A DNA stretch of 64,000 bases from Nostoc sp. 'Lobaria pulmonaria (5183) cyanobiont' (GTDB lineage: Bacteria; Cyanobacteriota; Cyanobacteriia; Cyanobacteriales; Nostocaceae). Under the pieces are notes generated by a model. The model was not told where the DNA came from. It worked only from the letters and a program-made list of their open reading frames with translations, and did no database searches. A program made the position numbers and the translations under genes. Positions within the stretch are counted from its first letter, which is position 1. Every line of letters begins with the position of its first letter. Of this stretch, positions 36,273 to 46,321 are shown piece after piece. The stretch is from the NCBI RefSeq assembly GCF_002949795.1, contig NZ_CP026692.1, positions 3,270,545 through 3,334,544 on the forward strand, written 5' to 3'.

Positions 36273-38858
36273 ATGTCAGCGTATCAAGGAAGTTGTGGGG
36301 AGACCACCGATTTGATTATTGGTGTTCACAACCAAGAAAACCTCGAATTACCAGCAAATTCTGCTCCTGTGGGTGCTCTTGCCACAAGACAAGGAACTTT
36401 TTCTACGTTTCTTGCTCCCCTGACTCAGGATACTTTTAAACAGGTCGTTAAGGATGTCGAGCAAAAATTACAGATTGTTCATCAAACCCTATCAATGCTT
36501 GATTCTCATGGGTTTGAAACTCTTCTGCAAGAAATGTTGCATTCGATTACCTTGAAAACCGGGGAATTACTAGGAGCAGATCGGACGACGATATTTTTAT
36601 TGGATGAAGAAAAACAAGAACTCTGGTCAATTCTGGCTGAGGGGGAGGGCGGTCGCTCTTTAGAAATCCGCATCCCCGCTGATAAAGGCATTGCTGGGGA
36701 AGTCGCCACCTCCAAGCAAGTTATCAATATTCCCTTTGATTTTTATAGTGACCCGCGATCGCATTTTGCCCAAGAACAAGAAAAGAGAACTGGCTATCGC
36801 ACCTACACCATGTTAGCTTTGCCACTCTTAAATGAACATGGGCAATTAGTTGCAGTAGTGCAATTACTGAATAAATTAAAATCTGGGAATAATCACAATG
36901 CTCCACTTGCAGAGCGCATTGATACCAAAGGTTTTACTTGTACTGACGAACAATTATTTCAAGAATTTGCCCCTTCGATTCGCCTGATTTTAGAGTCCTC
37001 GCGCTCTTTTTATGTCGCCACCCAAAAACAAAGAGCAGTGGCGGCGCTGATGAAGGCAATCAAGTCTCTCTCTCAAAGCAGCCTCGACTTAGAAGACACC
37101 CTCAAACGGGTGATGGATGAAGCCAAAGAATTAATGAATGCTGATCGCAGTACACTATGGTTAATAGACCGCGATCGCCATGAATTGTGGACGAAAATTA
37201 CTCAGGATGATGGTTCAACCAAAGAGTTGCGAGTCCCCATAGGTAAAGGCTTTGCTGGCATAGTAGCGGCTTCTGGCAAGAAGCTGAATATTGGCTTTGA
37301 TTTGTACTACGATCCTGACTCAGAGACAGCCCAAAAACTAGACCAGCAAAATGGCTATCGCACCTGTAGCTTGCTTTGTATGCCAGTATTTAATGCCGAT
37401 CAACAACTGATTGGCGTTACCCAACTGGTAAATAAAAAGAAATCCGGGGATTTTCCACCTTATAATCCAGCTGATTGGCCCAAAGCTCCCGACTGCTTCC
37501 AAGCTAGCTTTGACCGCAACGATGAAGAGTTCATGGAAGCTTTTAATATTCAAGCGGGAGTAGCGCTGCAAAATGCCCAGTTGTTTGCCACAGTCAAGCA
37601 ACAAGAACAAATGCAACGGGATATTCTGCGTAGTCTTTCCAATGGAGTGGTTTCCACTGATAAAACTGGGTTAATTATCGCCGCCAATGAAAGCGCCCAA
37701 CGTTTGCTAGGACTAGGAGTAGATGACCGATTAGAAGGTAAATTAGTTACTGATGTCATTGGCATCAAAGAAGGTGACTTTAGCAAGTGGTATCAGGATG
37801 CTTTACATGCAGTTGACTTAAAAGGTCGCCAGCAATATTACCCCGATCGCACACTCATAACCACTGATACAGAACAGCATAGTATTAATTTATCGATTAA
37901 CACAATTGCCGATGCTAGCGACCAAGAGCAAGTCCGTGGGGCGCTGGTAGTCATGGAAGATATTAGTGATGAAAAGCGGCTCAAGAGTACGATGTACCGC
38001 TACATGACCCAGGAATTAGCCGAAGAATTGCTGAAATTAGATGATGCTAAACTCGGAGGCGATCGCAAAGAAGTTTCGATTTTATTTTCCGATATTCGCG
38101 GCTACACCACTTTGACGGAAAACTTAGAAGCAGAAGAAGTGGTGAGTATGCTCAATGAATATTTTGAATCAATGGTGGAGGCAGTGTTTAAACATAAAGG
38201 CACTCTTGATAAATATATCGGTGATGCCATCATGGCTGTATTTGGTTCTCCTCTACCATTAGAAGAACACGCTTGGATGGCGGTACAAACATCCTTAGAA
38301 ATGCGCGATCGCTTGCACGAATTTAATCAACGTCGCCATACAGATGATAAACCCAGAATTAAAATCGGTATTGGTATCAACTCAGATACTGTGATTAGTG
38401 GAAATATTGGCTCTAGTAAGCGGATGGAATTTACTGCGATTGGTGATGGCGTTAATCTTGGCTCTCGATTAGAAAGTGTTAGTAAACAGTATGGTTGCGA
38501 TATTATTATTAGCCATAACACCTTTAAACCATGCCAAGATAATATTTGGGCTAGGGAATTAGATTACATACGTGTCAAGGGTAGAAATGAACCAGTAGCC
38601 ATATACGAATTACTGGGTTTGCGTTCCAATCCGATTGAAAGCGAAAAATTGCAAGTGATTGAGCACTATCATAAAGGGCGTGAGTATTACCTCAAGCGGC
38701 AGTTTTCTCGTGCCAGGGCTGAGTTTGCTAATGTGTTGGCAGCAGACAGCCAGGACAAAGCTGCTATGTTGCATCTGTTGCGTTGTCAGCATTGGTTACA
38801 ATCACCCCCAACAGAATCAGATTGGGATGAAGGAGTTTGGACATTTCAGGAGAAATAA
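36273..38858 (+). CDS. CyaB-type adenylate cyclase (GAF-GAF-PAS-cyclase)
   Basis: 861 residues, nearly the same length as Anabaena CyaB1 and CyaB2. Two GAF domains (about 75-235 and 260-430; GYRTYTMLALPLL, GYRTCSLLCMPVF), one PAS (about 447-565) and a class III cyclase domain (about 605-780). Metal Asp residues are in ILFSDIRGYTTL and YIGDAIMAVFG. The substrate residues are Lys in LDKYIGD and Thr in MEFTAIGDGVNLGSRLE, the class IIIb arrangement known from bicarbonate-responsive cyclases. The GAF tandem binds cAMP in the Anabaena proteins. A TPR-like tail follows (YHKGREYYLKRQFSRARAEF). It makes cAMP in the cytoplasm. Confidence 0.93.
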   Translation: MSAYQGSCGETTDLIIGVHNQENLELPANSAPVGALATRQGTFSTFLAPLTQDTFKQVVKDVEQKLQIVHQTLSMLDSHGFETLLQEMLHSITLKTGELLGADRTTIFLLDEEKQELWSILAEGEGGRSLEIRIPADKGIAGEVATSKQVINIPFDFYSDPRSHFAQEQEKRTGYRTYTMLALPLLNEHGQLVAVVQLLNKLKSGNNHNAPLAERIDTKGFTCTDEQLFQEFAPSIRLILESSRSFYVATQKQRAVAALMKAIKSLSQSSLDLEDTLKRVMDEAKELMNADRSTLWLIDRDRHELWTKITQDDGSTKELRVPIGKGFAGIVAASGKKLNIGFDLYYDPDSETAQKLDQQNGYRTCSLLCMPVFNADQQLIGVTQLVNKKKSGDFPPYNPADWPKAPDCFQASFDRNDEEFMEAFNIQAGVALQNAQLFATVKQQEQMQRDILRSLSNGVVSTDKTGLIIAANESAQRLLGLGVDDRLEGKLVTDVIGIKEGDFSKWYQDALHAVDLKGRQQYYPDRTLITTDTEQHSINLSINTIADASDQEQVRGALVVMEDISDEKRLKSTMYRYMTQELAEELLKLDDAKLGGDRKEVSILFSDIRGYTTLTENLEAEEVVSMLNEYFESMVEAVFKHKGTLDKYIGDAIMAVFGSPLPLEEHAWMAVQTSLEMRDRLHEFNQRRHTDDKPRIKIGIGINSDTVISGNIGSSKRMEFTAIGDGVNLGSRLESVSKQYGCDIIISHNTFKPCQDNIWARELDYIRVKGRNEPVAIYELLGLRSNPIESEKLQVIEHYHKGREYYLKRQFSRARAEFANVLAADSQDKAAMLHLLRCQHWLQSPPTESDWDEGVWTFQEK

Positions 38859-39061
38859 ACTAGTCAAAATTTTTATTTTCTTTTTAAGACATTAGATTCT
38901 TCTAATTACTTATGTCAATTTTGATTTAGAAAATGACTAATTAATTTTAATTCATTCAAACAATCTTTTCTAACCACATTAATAGGGAACTAGATAATAT
39001 TTAACCTTAAATGTTTAAAATAATAAGCTATTTAAATAAAGTGACTTTATATATTAGAAAA

Positions 39062-40189
39062 TTAAACAATATGTTGAAAAATAACTTTTAGTAAATCTCC
39101 TTGCTTAAAAGGTTTAGTTAAATAGCCTGATGCTCTGACCATCTTCGCTTTAGCTCTATCTAGAAATCCTACTTTTTCTGACACCATAATCACAGGTGTA
39201 TTTTTAAAATATGAGTGTTTACGCAGCAAAGAGCAGAGTTCATATCCATCTAGATTAGGCATTAATATATCCAACAAAATTATGTCAGGTTTTATACGGA
39301 TAATCTGCATTAAAGCTTTTAAAGAATCAGTGACTCCGATAACAGAAAAGGTTTGCTCATCTAAATAACTTTTAATAGCATTCAATACTGTAGGACTGTC
39401 ATCAATACACAAGATTGTGTATATTTTTCTGTCAACAGAGGGTTGGATGATTTGCTGACCCCTGTTTTCATTAGTATTAATAGAGTAGGCTGCTGCTTTA
39501 TAGCCGTTTATTTTAGGCAACTTTGGCGTAGTTTTGACTTTAGGTTGTAGCTCATTTATTTGGAAAAATTGTGAGGTATGCGATTGATAACTTGGCAATG
39601 TTTGACGATAAACCCCTTCTTTATGAGAGGCTTCTCTTTCAAAAACGCTAACGCGAACACCAACATTTTGGGGCGTTAAACATTCTTCAACTAATAAACG
39701 GAGATTTAGATGACAAAACTTTGGCATATCATCCAGAAAGCTCTCAGGAATAAATTCATAACTACCCTCTTCTAAGTTCAGAAATGACTCTAGAACTTCT
39801 AGCGCCAATTGCTCTATTAGCATTGCAGCTTGAGAGGAACTGATATATTTCTGATTGACTAACCAACAAATAGCCAGATAATCTGGGTTCGGTATTGCCT
39901 GATTTTCAATACCAGTTTCAAATATCGCCCGCAACTGGTCTTTGATTCCGTCAGGGAGAGTAGAAATTTGCTGACTCAAGCGTTGCAAATTTCTGTAAAG
40001 CGGCTCAAACATTTTCTCTGAGTAGCAGGCATAAATTAGTTTCCCCTCATCTACATATATTGACCAAGAACCTGATGTACTAAACACCTGTAAACAACCA
40101 GTAACCGACTTACCAGTGATTTTTTTCAACAAAGTTAGGGGCTGGAGCTTTTGGAAAAATCTGTATCTACTAATCGGAAGTGTCTTCAT
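39062..40189 (-). CDS. PatA-like response regulator (PATAN-REC)
   Basis: 375 residues. The N-terminal half (about 1-190) resembles the PATAN domain of heterocyst-pattern protein PatA and of phototaxis regulators: LLKKITGKSVTGCLQVFSTS, WSIYVDEGKLIYA, ICWLVNQKYISSSQAA. The C-terminal receiver (about 252-375) has LCIDDSPTVL, phospho-Asp in ILLDILMPNLDG, the Ser in MVSEKVG and the Lys in LTKPFK. Such proteins act in pilus-based motility or pattern formation, often with CheA-like kinases, none of which is adjacent. Convergent with the cyclase gene. Confidence 0.88.
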   Translation of the reverse strand: MKTLPISRYRFFQKLQPLTLLKKITGKSVTGCLQVFSTSGSWSIYVDEGKLIYACYSEKMFEPLYRNLQRLSQQISTLPDGIKDQLRAIFETGIENQAIPNPDYLAICWLVNQKYISSSQAAMLIEQLALEVLESFLNLEEGSYEFIPESFLDDMPKFCHLNLRLLVEECLTPQNVGVRVSVFEREASHKEGVYRQTLPSYQSHTSQFFQINELQPKVKTTPKLPKINGYKAAAYSINTNENRGQQIIQPSVDRKIYTILCIDDSPTVLNAIKSYLDEQTFSVIGVTDSLKALMQIIRIKPDIILLDILMPNLDGYELCSLLRKHSYFKNTPVIMVSEKVGFLDRAKAKMVRASGYLTKPFKQGDLLKVIFQHIV

Positions 40190-41585
40190 TGGGATAGCTT
40201 TGGAATAAAATTAACATTTGCAGGTAAAATTAGTGAATTACCTTTTCGGAATTCACCCTGACTTTGTTGGAAGCACTGTCAGATAAATATAACGGTCATA
40301 TTTGAGTTAGTACAGAGATTCCACACCCCCCAACTCTTAATTCACCAATCTCGGTTAAGCTATAATCCACGAGTTACAACTGAACCAATTCGTGCTACTG
40401 ACCAATAGCAAAATTGCCTGACTAGTTGCCAGGATATAGTATTTCAAAAATTAGATTGGTTTTCTGTATCTTTAGCTAATCTAGCCAATCTAACAGTAAC
40501 TCAAGTGGCACACAAAGACCATTGGCTCTCGCCCATCAGTCACAAAAGTATCATTGTTATCCGTATTTTGCAGCTTAAAATTATAGATACTTTAGTTCTC
40601 TTGCAAAAGTTTTTTGTCCCTAATCCTAAAGTCTGGAGCGACCAAAATCTACTGTAATGTAAACGTAAATGTTTCTCCATCAAGGCTTATAGGCATTAAG
40701 TCCGCGCTGACAAAGTATGTTTTTATATCCGTGACGAAAGTCGTTGGCTACTTTTTCAAGAAGTTTATTCTTGAGTATAACTTCACAAGAGAAAAAGTAT
40801 TATTAAAAACTAAGCATTCCAAAAGTTCAATATCTTACTTAAGTTTGTGATTGTAGAGCAACTCTTAATCCTGGGACTTGGCAAAAAAATTATCACTTGC
40901 ACAACAATAATGGAAAACCTCCGGCCAAGAATGAGTTTGCTGATAATTGCCGCCATGATGGTGTGTGGTGAGATGCACAGGCGACCAAATCAGCAGAAGG
41001 GAATCTCTTCATAAATACTGGAAACGGGTTCTAATGTTGTGTGGGGCTAAATAGTCACCCTGCATAAATCGGAGTGACAAATTCAAGAACTTACAGGAAA
41101 ATCCTTGATTAGTAGTAGATACCTGCAAAATAGCTAGTTTTCAGCTAGATGGTAGATAACAAGTAACATACTCACTAAAACTTAGATTACTATAATTTTC
41201 AAAAAAAGTTACCAGAAATATATAAACTTCATGAGAAATCAGTAAAGTAAACATGAAAACTAATTAATATCATCTTCCCGAAAATTGTTATAAATATTTA
41301 TTTGTTTAGATATCCGGGTAAGCTGAAAATGTATAGTAAAAGATAATTATATGTCTGCTTATTGAATTACACTTATAAAAAACTGAATTATCTTACCCGA
41401 AAAATCTCAAGTTTGAAAAATCACAAAATATAAGTACAAAATTGTACGCATAGGCCTAGGGTGTCATAAACATCACATTCATTAACTTATAAGATATATG
41501 TAGCGAAAAGACGCAAAGAAATTATTTGCGTCTTTGGCGTGAGATTTATAAGTGGACATTCTCACCGTTATACTTCTCCATCTAC
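40190..41585. other. Long gene-free region
   Basis: About 1.4 kb with no credible gene; the 78-codon frame at 40614-40850 has no ribosome site and biased, stop-prone surroundings. It contains the upstream region of the PATAN-REC gene and, at 41507-41535, the terminator of the small membrane protein gene on the minus strand. No other structure was recognised. Confidence 0.5.
41507..41535 (-). terminator. Hairpin downstream of the small membrane protein gene
   Basis: aaagacgcaaa and tttgcgtcttt form an 11-bp perfect stem around a seven-base loop. On the minus strand the stem ends in four T. It lies about 50 bases past the stop at 41586. Confidence 0.6.
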
Positions 41586-42077
41586 TTAAAATTGCTCCCG
41601 CCAGCACCAGCTTAAAAGTGTACCACCAGCTACCAGCTTCACTAATTCCAGTAGCCAATAACTACCGTGTAGTAAATTCATTGTCGATGGAATAGCAGCA
41701 GCAGCTTCAAATAGGTTGAGTTGAACTCCTATAGCGCACATCTGCGGAGTTAAGAAATAGGTATCAAGCACAGCTATAGTTAGCAGCAGCACAGATAAAA
41801 CAATACTGCCAATACTCCAGTGATATCGGGTTTTGCTCAAAGCTAGTGCCCCAGTCAGGACTACAGCAGCTGATAATAATTCCATCCGATTGAAGTTCCA
41901 AAAAATCGTATAGCCTGCTGTCGTAAAACCAGCTTGGCTCATCATCCCCGAAAGATAAAGGCTAGGCATAATTACCCAGTCTAAAACCAGACTAGCACTG
42001 AGCCAAAAGCCCAAGGTCAATACGATCGCGGTTTGCCAAATTGGTCGTTTGAATTCAAGGTTAGAAATAGCAGTCAT
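41586..42077 (-). CDS. Small integral membrane protein (DUF4149-like)
   Basis: 163 residues with four hydrophobic helices: WQTAIVLTLGFWLSASLVLD, AGYTIFWNFNRMELLSAAVV, SIGSIVLSVLLLTIAVLDTY and SYWLLELVKLVAGGTLLSWC. The combination of MPSLYLSGMMSQ after helix 1 and NLLHGSYWLLELVKL near the end is similar to small DUF4149-type proteins of cyanobacteria. Function unknown. Alone in its unit. Confidence 0.6.
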   Translation of the reverse strand: MTAISNLEFKRPIWQTAIVLTLGFWLSASLVLDWVIMPSLYLSGMMSQAGFTTAGYTIFWNFNRMELLSAAVVLTGALALSKTRYHWSIGSIVLSVLLLTIAVLDTYFLTPQMCAIGVQLNLFEAAAAIPSTMNLLHGSYWLLELVKLVAGGTLLSWCWREQF

Positions 42078-44194
42078 AAAATAATTGCGTGTGTTGTATT
42101 TCTTTAGTTTCTAACTTCACCAGCAATTTGACAACTAATATCAACTAACCTTTACAAAGCGATCGCTCTTATATTCTGAAGTCAATACCAAGATTTTTTA
42201 AACTAAGTTAAGAAATTTTAAGATTTTATAAAAAGTAATTGAAATAGATTTTGTCTGCTTAGAAATACTCAATTTTTTCTATCGAAATTAACTTGTCAAG
42301 CAATATCGGATATTAAAGCAGACACTTCAGTTATTTTGTACCTCATCTACTTGAAAACTGCTGGATGAAAATCCTTATTTGATTAGCTTCATATTGGCTG
42401 ATAGAGTAACCCAGAATATTCATCCATGAATTATCTCTGACCCGACGATAATCCTACCATCACCAACAATAGTATTTTGGATTATATTGTAAAGTAACTA
42501 AGCGATCGCACTCACAGATTCCCCCCTTTGGCAGCTATCAGCTATCTAGCACAACAGTAATATTGTCAGTTTTTAACGCAGATATGATCTAAAAACAGCC
42601 TGTGTTCCATGATGTCTTAAACTACGCCATTTGCGATCGCATATCGTGGCAATATTTTGCTATTTATGTGAATTAGTGTACTGTTGACATCCGGTAAATC
42701 GCGATCTTTTACCCGTGAATCTGCTTGCAAAAGTGAGACATTGTATGTAAATGCATCTAGAACCGAAAAAAGCGACGGATTTCGGGCAACGTAACCCATA
42801 ATTACAGCAGAATTCAAGTATTTGAACCACACCTGTCGTAGGGGTGCAAGACCTTGCGCCCCTACCGCGTGGTCTATTTACCTGAAAATAGCTGTAAATG
42901 TTATATCAAGTCCGGTTAATTACTTATGATTACCGCATCTGTGCAAAAATCCCAAAAGCCTCTTTCCCCCTGCTCCCTGCGATCTAAATGATAAGTCTTT
43001 AGTCGGACACGATATTAGATATAGCTGCTGTATAAAATATCTATCTTGAGACAGATTTTTTTGTAGATGTTTGGTTATCTGGTACACTTCGCATGGTGGA
43101 TTGACTTAAGGATATTTACAGATGTTATGATTTGCATTGTTGTAATGTTATGATTTATGTTGTACTTTTCAGTTACCAAATAGTAAATTATTTGCTGTTT
43201 TAAGCTGAAAAGGCTTACTTTAGGACTAAGAAGGCAATTTAAGCAAACTTAGAAACCTTTAATATACACAAGCATTCCTTAAAAAAGTTAAACTTTTGTT
43301 ACAAAAAGCTCAGATATATTTAAATTCTGAATTTTCAGGAGTTGCTGAGGTAAGTATGTTGATTACTGAGCAGTAAATTAACTTAGTAAAAGAGGTATTC
43401 TACTGGTATTTTGAATAGAATGCAGTGAGTCATCTTTGTTTTTAACCATTTTATGGTTTGAGACTAATGCAAAAAAACAGCGAAATGGAGATTAATCATT
43501 TCTGTAATATCAAATGTCAGCCTAGAGATAGACAATGATAAACAATATGAGTAGTTTACTAAGATATGAGTTTTGCAAAGTCTAACGATTGGCAAGTTGC
43601 TAGAGACAAATATAGTGGAGTTAATAAAAATTCAGGTAAACTTCCTAAAAGTCCACTGTTATTCTGAAGCAAACAGAATGTAGCGAGTTTAGTAATATAA
43701 GGTTTGAGACTAATGCTAATAAACAGCGAACTAACGATTAATCAGGGTTATAATCTCAAATTTAAGCTTGGAGAGCAACGGTACAATCAGTTGTCTAGGC
43801 TAGAGTTTTTGCGGAATCGTACAGTGGGAAAGCCACTATATTTAAATGTAGTGGAATAAATCTGAATTCAGATGAATTTCCCAAATTTAAAGTTAACAAT
43901 CCACAGAAAAAGCAGGCAAGTATTATATTAATATATTGCTAGTGGTGCTAGTTGACTTTTTTGAGGTTATGCCAAATTAAAGGTTAACCCATCTACACAA
44001 TTTACTCAAATGAATGGTGTTGTTTAAAAACATTACCAGTCAGTAATAAGCGTTAGCTTTTTATTGAAAGCTAATTTTGTCCTGTCTTTTATCTGAAAGG
44101 GTAAAGAGCATGGTTGCTTGATGGCATACATTAGGGTAAATCGCAATTATTACCGAAATCTCACAACTTTTTAATTGGAATCAGGTCAACACAG
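42078..44194. other. Long AT-rich leader region upstream of the MAA genes
   Basis: About 2.1 kb without a credible gene; the 71-codon frame at 42617-42832 on the minus strand is unsupported. It contains a dispersed hairpin (42838-42864), a short duplication of atgttatgattt (about 43124-43158), and the diverged tandem duplication at 43455-43895. The mysA promoter must lie in the last part. Such a long non-coding leader is unusual for this window. Confidence 0.55.
43455..43895. repeat. Diverged tandem duplication of about 246 bp upstream of mysA
   Basis: Copy A starts ggtttgagactaatgc at 43455 and copy B at 43701. Shared blocks in the same order are aaacagcgaa, gattaatca, a taat-tcaaat-cagcct/agctt-gaga block, gagtttt-gc, and tagtgga-ttcag-aa-tt-cc-aaa. 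Between blocks the copies differ. The end of a possible third copy (gaatgcagtgagt like gaatgtagcgagt) precedes copy A. The preservation of blocks amid drift suggests function, such as regulatory sites. Confidence 0.65.
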
Positions 44195-45424
44195 ATGAAT
44201 AAAGTTCAAGCATCATTTGAAGCTACAGAAGCTGCGTTTCACGTGCAAGGTTACGAAAAAATCGATTTTAGTCTTGTCTATGTGAACGGTGCATTTGATA
44301 TTCAAAACAAAGAAATCGCAGATAGCTATGCAAAATTTGGTCGCTGTCTGACTGTAATTGATGCCAATGTCCATGAACTTTATGGCGATCAGATCAAGTC
44401 ATATTTTAGACACTATGACATTGAACTGACGGTATTTCCAATTATTATTACAGAGCCAGCTAAAACCCTGGCAACTTTTGAAAAAATTATTGACGCTTTT
44501 TCGGACTTTGGCTTAGTTCGTAAGGAACCAGTCTTAGTCGTCGGCGGTGGTTTAATTACTGATGTGGCTGGGTTTGCTTGCGCTTCTTACCGTCGCAAGA
44601 GTAACTACATTCGCATTCCTACCACGTTGATTGGTTTAATTGATGCAGGTGTAGCAATTAAGGTTGCAGTTAATCATCGTAAGGAAAAAAATCGCTTGGG
44701 AGCATATCATGCACCTTTAAAAGTTATCCTGGATTTCTCGTTTTTGAAAACCTTGCCAACGGCTCAAGTTCGTAATGGAATGGCAGAGTTGGTGAAAATT
44801 GCGGTAGTTTCTAACTCTGAAGTCTTTGAACTGCTATACGAATATGGCGAAGAACTGCTTTCCACTCACTTTGGACACGTGAATGCGACACCGGAAATTA
44901 AAGAGATTGCTCATAAAGTCAACTACGAGGCAATAAAAACCATGTTGGAGTTAGAGACTCCTAACTTGCATGAATTAGACCTCGATCGCGTCATCGCCTA
45001 CGGTCACACTTGGAGTCCTACCCTAGAATTAGCACCTCAAATACCCCTATATCACGGTCATGCGGTCAATATAGATATGGCTTTGTCTGCAACCATTGCA
45101 GCACAACGGGGTTATATTCCAACAGGAGAGCGCGATCGCATCCTAGACTTGATGAGTCGTATCGGTTTATCACTCGATCATCCTCTATTGGATGGGGATT
45201 TGCTCTGGTATGCTACCCAGTCTATAAGCTTGACACGAGATGGTAAACAACGCGCAGCCATGCCTCGTCCGATTGGTGAGTGCTTCTTTGTCAACGATCT
45301 GACTCGTGAAGAACTTGATGCGGCCCTAGCTGAACACAAACGTCTTTGCGCTAAATACCCTCGTGGCGGCAAAGGTGTTGACGCATACATTGAAAGTCAA
45401 GAAGCCAAGCTATTGGGGGTCTGA
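44195..45424 (+). CDS. mysA: MysA: demethyl-4-deoxygadusol synthase (sugar phosphate cyclase)
   Basis: 409 residues of the dehydroquinate-synthase superfamily, DDGS branch. [20 protein letters not shown] (NAD site), [40 protein letters not shown], the metal ligands in [22 protein letters not shown] and [13 protein letters not shown] are seen. It converts sedoheptulose 7-phosphate to demethyl-4-deoxygadusol, the first step to mycosporines. First of four collinear genes, four bases before the MysB start. Specificity against EEVS rests on the neighbours mysB and mysC. Confidence 0.95.
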   Translation: MNKVQASFEATEAAFHVQGYEKIDFSLVYVNGAFDIQNKEIADSYAKFGRCLTVIDANVHELYGDQIKSYFRHYDIELTVFPIIITEPAKTLATFEKIIDAFSDFGLVRKEPVLVVGGGLITDVAGFACASYRRKSNYIRIPTTLIGLIDAGVAIKVAVNHRKEKNRLGAYHAPLKVILDFSFLKTLPTAQVRNGMAELVKIAVVSNSEVFELLYEYGEELLSTHFGHVNATPEIKEIAHKVNYEAIKTMLELETPNLHELDLDRVIAYGHTWSPTLELAPQIPLYHGHAVNIDMALSATIAAQRGYIPTGERDRILDLMSRIGLSLDHPLLDGDLLWYATQSISLTRDGKQRAAMPRPIGECFFVNDLTREELDAALAEHKRLCAKYPRGGKGVDAYIESQEAKLLGV

Positions 45425-45428
45425 AGAT

Positions 45429-46262
45429 ATGACGAGTGTTGTAGGACGAGAAACAGCTAGACCGATAACGCCACATAGCATCTTAGTAGCCCAGCTACAG
45501 CAAACCCTCAAATTGGCAGAAGATAACAACGTTCCCGTAGAGATATTAGATTCTTTACGGCAGGGTGTTCAATTAGCGGCGGGTTTAGATCCCTACTTAG
45601 ATGATTACACCACCCCCGAATCGAGCGCATTGACGGCATTAGCGCAAAAAACTAGCAGAGAAGACTGGAGCAAACGCTTCAGCGATGGCGAAACAGTGCG
45701 TCAACTAGAGCAGGAAATGCTCTCAGGACATCTGGAAGGACAGACATTGAAAATGTTTGTTCATATCACCAAGGCAAAGCGCATTCTAGAAGTAGGAATG
45801 TTCACAGGGTATTCAGCTTTAGCAATGGCAGAAGCATTACCAAGTGATGGGCAACTTATCGGTTGCGAAGTAGATCCTTATGTTGCTCAATTTGCTGTTC
45901 GTTGCTTTAGTGAGTCTCCCCACGGCAACAAAATCGTTGTAGAAGTAGCACCTGCCTTAGAGACACTCTACAAGCTGGCTGCGAGAAAAGAAGTATTCGA
46001 TCTGATCTTCATTGATGCAGATAAAAAAGAGTATGTAGAGTACTTCCAAACGATTTTAGATAGTAACTTACTGACTCCCGACGGGTTAATTTGTGTGGAT
46101 AACACTTTGTTGCAGGGACAAGTTTACCTACCACCCGAACAACGCACCGCCAACGGTGAAGCGATCGCTCAGTTCAATCGTTTTGTCGCTGCCGATCCTC
46201 GTGTCGAGCAAGTTCTGTTACCCATCCGAGATGGTATAACTCTAATTAGACGCGTGGTGTAA
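45429..46262 (+). CDS. mysB: MysB: O-methyltransferase making 4-deoxygadusol
   Basis: 277 residues from the ATG at 45429; a longer frame overlaps mysA and lacks similarity. The SAM motif ILEVGMFTGYSALAMAEALP (about 141-160), GCEVDPYVAQFAVRCF, and FDLIFIDADKKEYVEYFQ are typical of class I, caffeoyl-CoA-type O-methyltransferases. It methylates demethyl-4-deoxygadusol to 4-deoxygadusol. Only four bases separate it from the mysA stop, so the two are translated from one message. Confidence 0.95.
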   Translation: MTSVVGRETARPITPHSILVAQLQQTLKLAEDNNVPVEILDSLRQGVQLAAGLDPYLDDYTTPESSALTALAQKTSREDWSKRFSDGETVRQLEQEMLSGHLEGQTLKMFVHITKAKRILEVGMFTGYSALAMAEALPSDGQLIGCEVDPYVAQFAVRCFSESPHGNKIVVEVAPALETLYKLAARKEVFDLIFIDADKKEYVEYFQTILDSNLLTPDGLICVDNTLLQGQVYLPPEQRTANGEAIAQFNRFVAADPRVEQVLLPIRDGITLIRRVV

Positions 46263-46269
46263 TGAAGTT

Positions 46270-46300
46270 TGTAGAGACGTTGCAATGTAACGTCTCTACA
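46270..46300. repeat. Dispersed hairpin repeat between mysB and mysC
   Basis: tgtagagacgtt and aacgtctctaca are perfect 12-bp arms around gcaatgt. This tgtagagacgt element is one of the commonest short repeats in Nostocaceae. It lies in the mysB-mysC gap and forms a stable stem in the message. Confidence 0.8.
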
Positions 46301-46321
46301 ATAAACACAAAGGAAAGACTT

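Noticed and set aside
40614..40850. 78-codon frame in the long intergenic region
   Set aside because: No ribosome site, no recognisable family, and surroundings that are typical of non-coding AT-rich DNA.
42617..42832. 71-codon frame on the minus strand upstream of the MAA genes
   Set aside because: No ribosome site or family, and it contains a HIP1 octamer and part of a dispersed repeat context.
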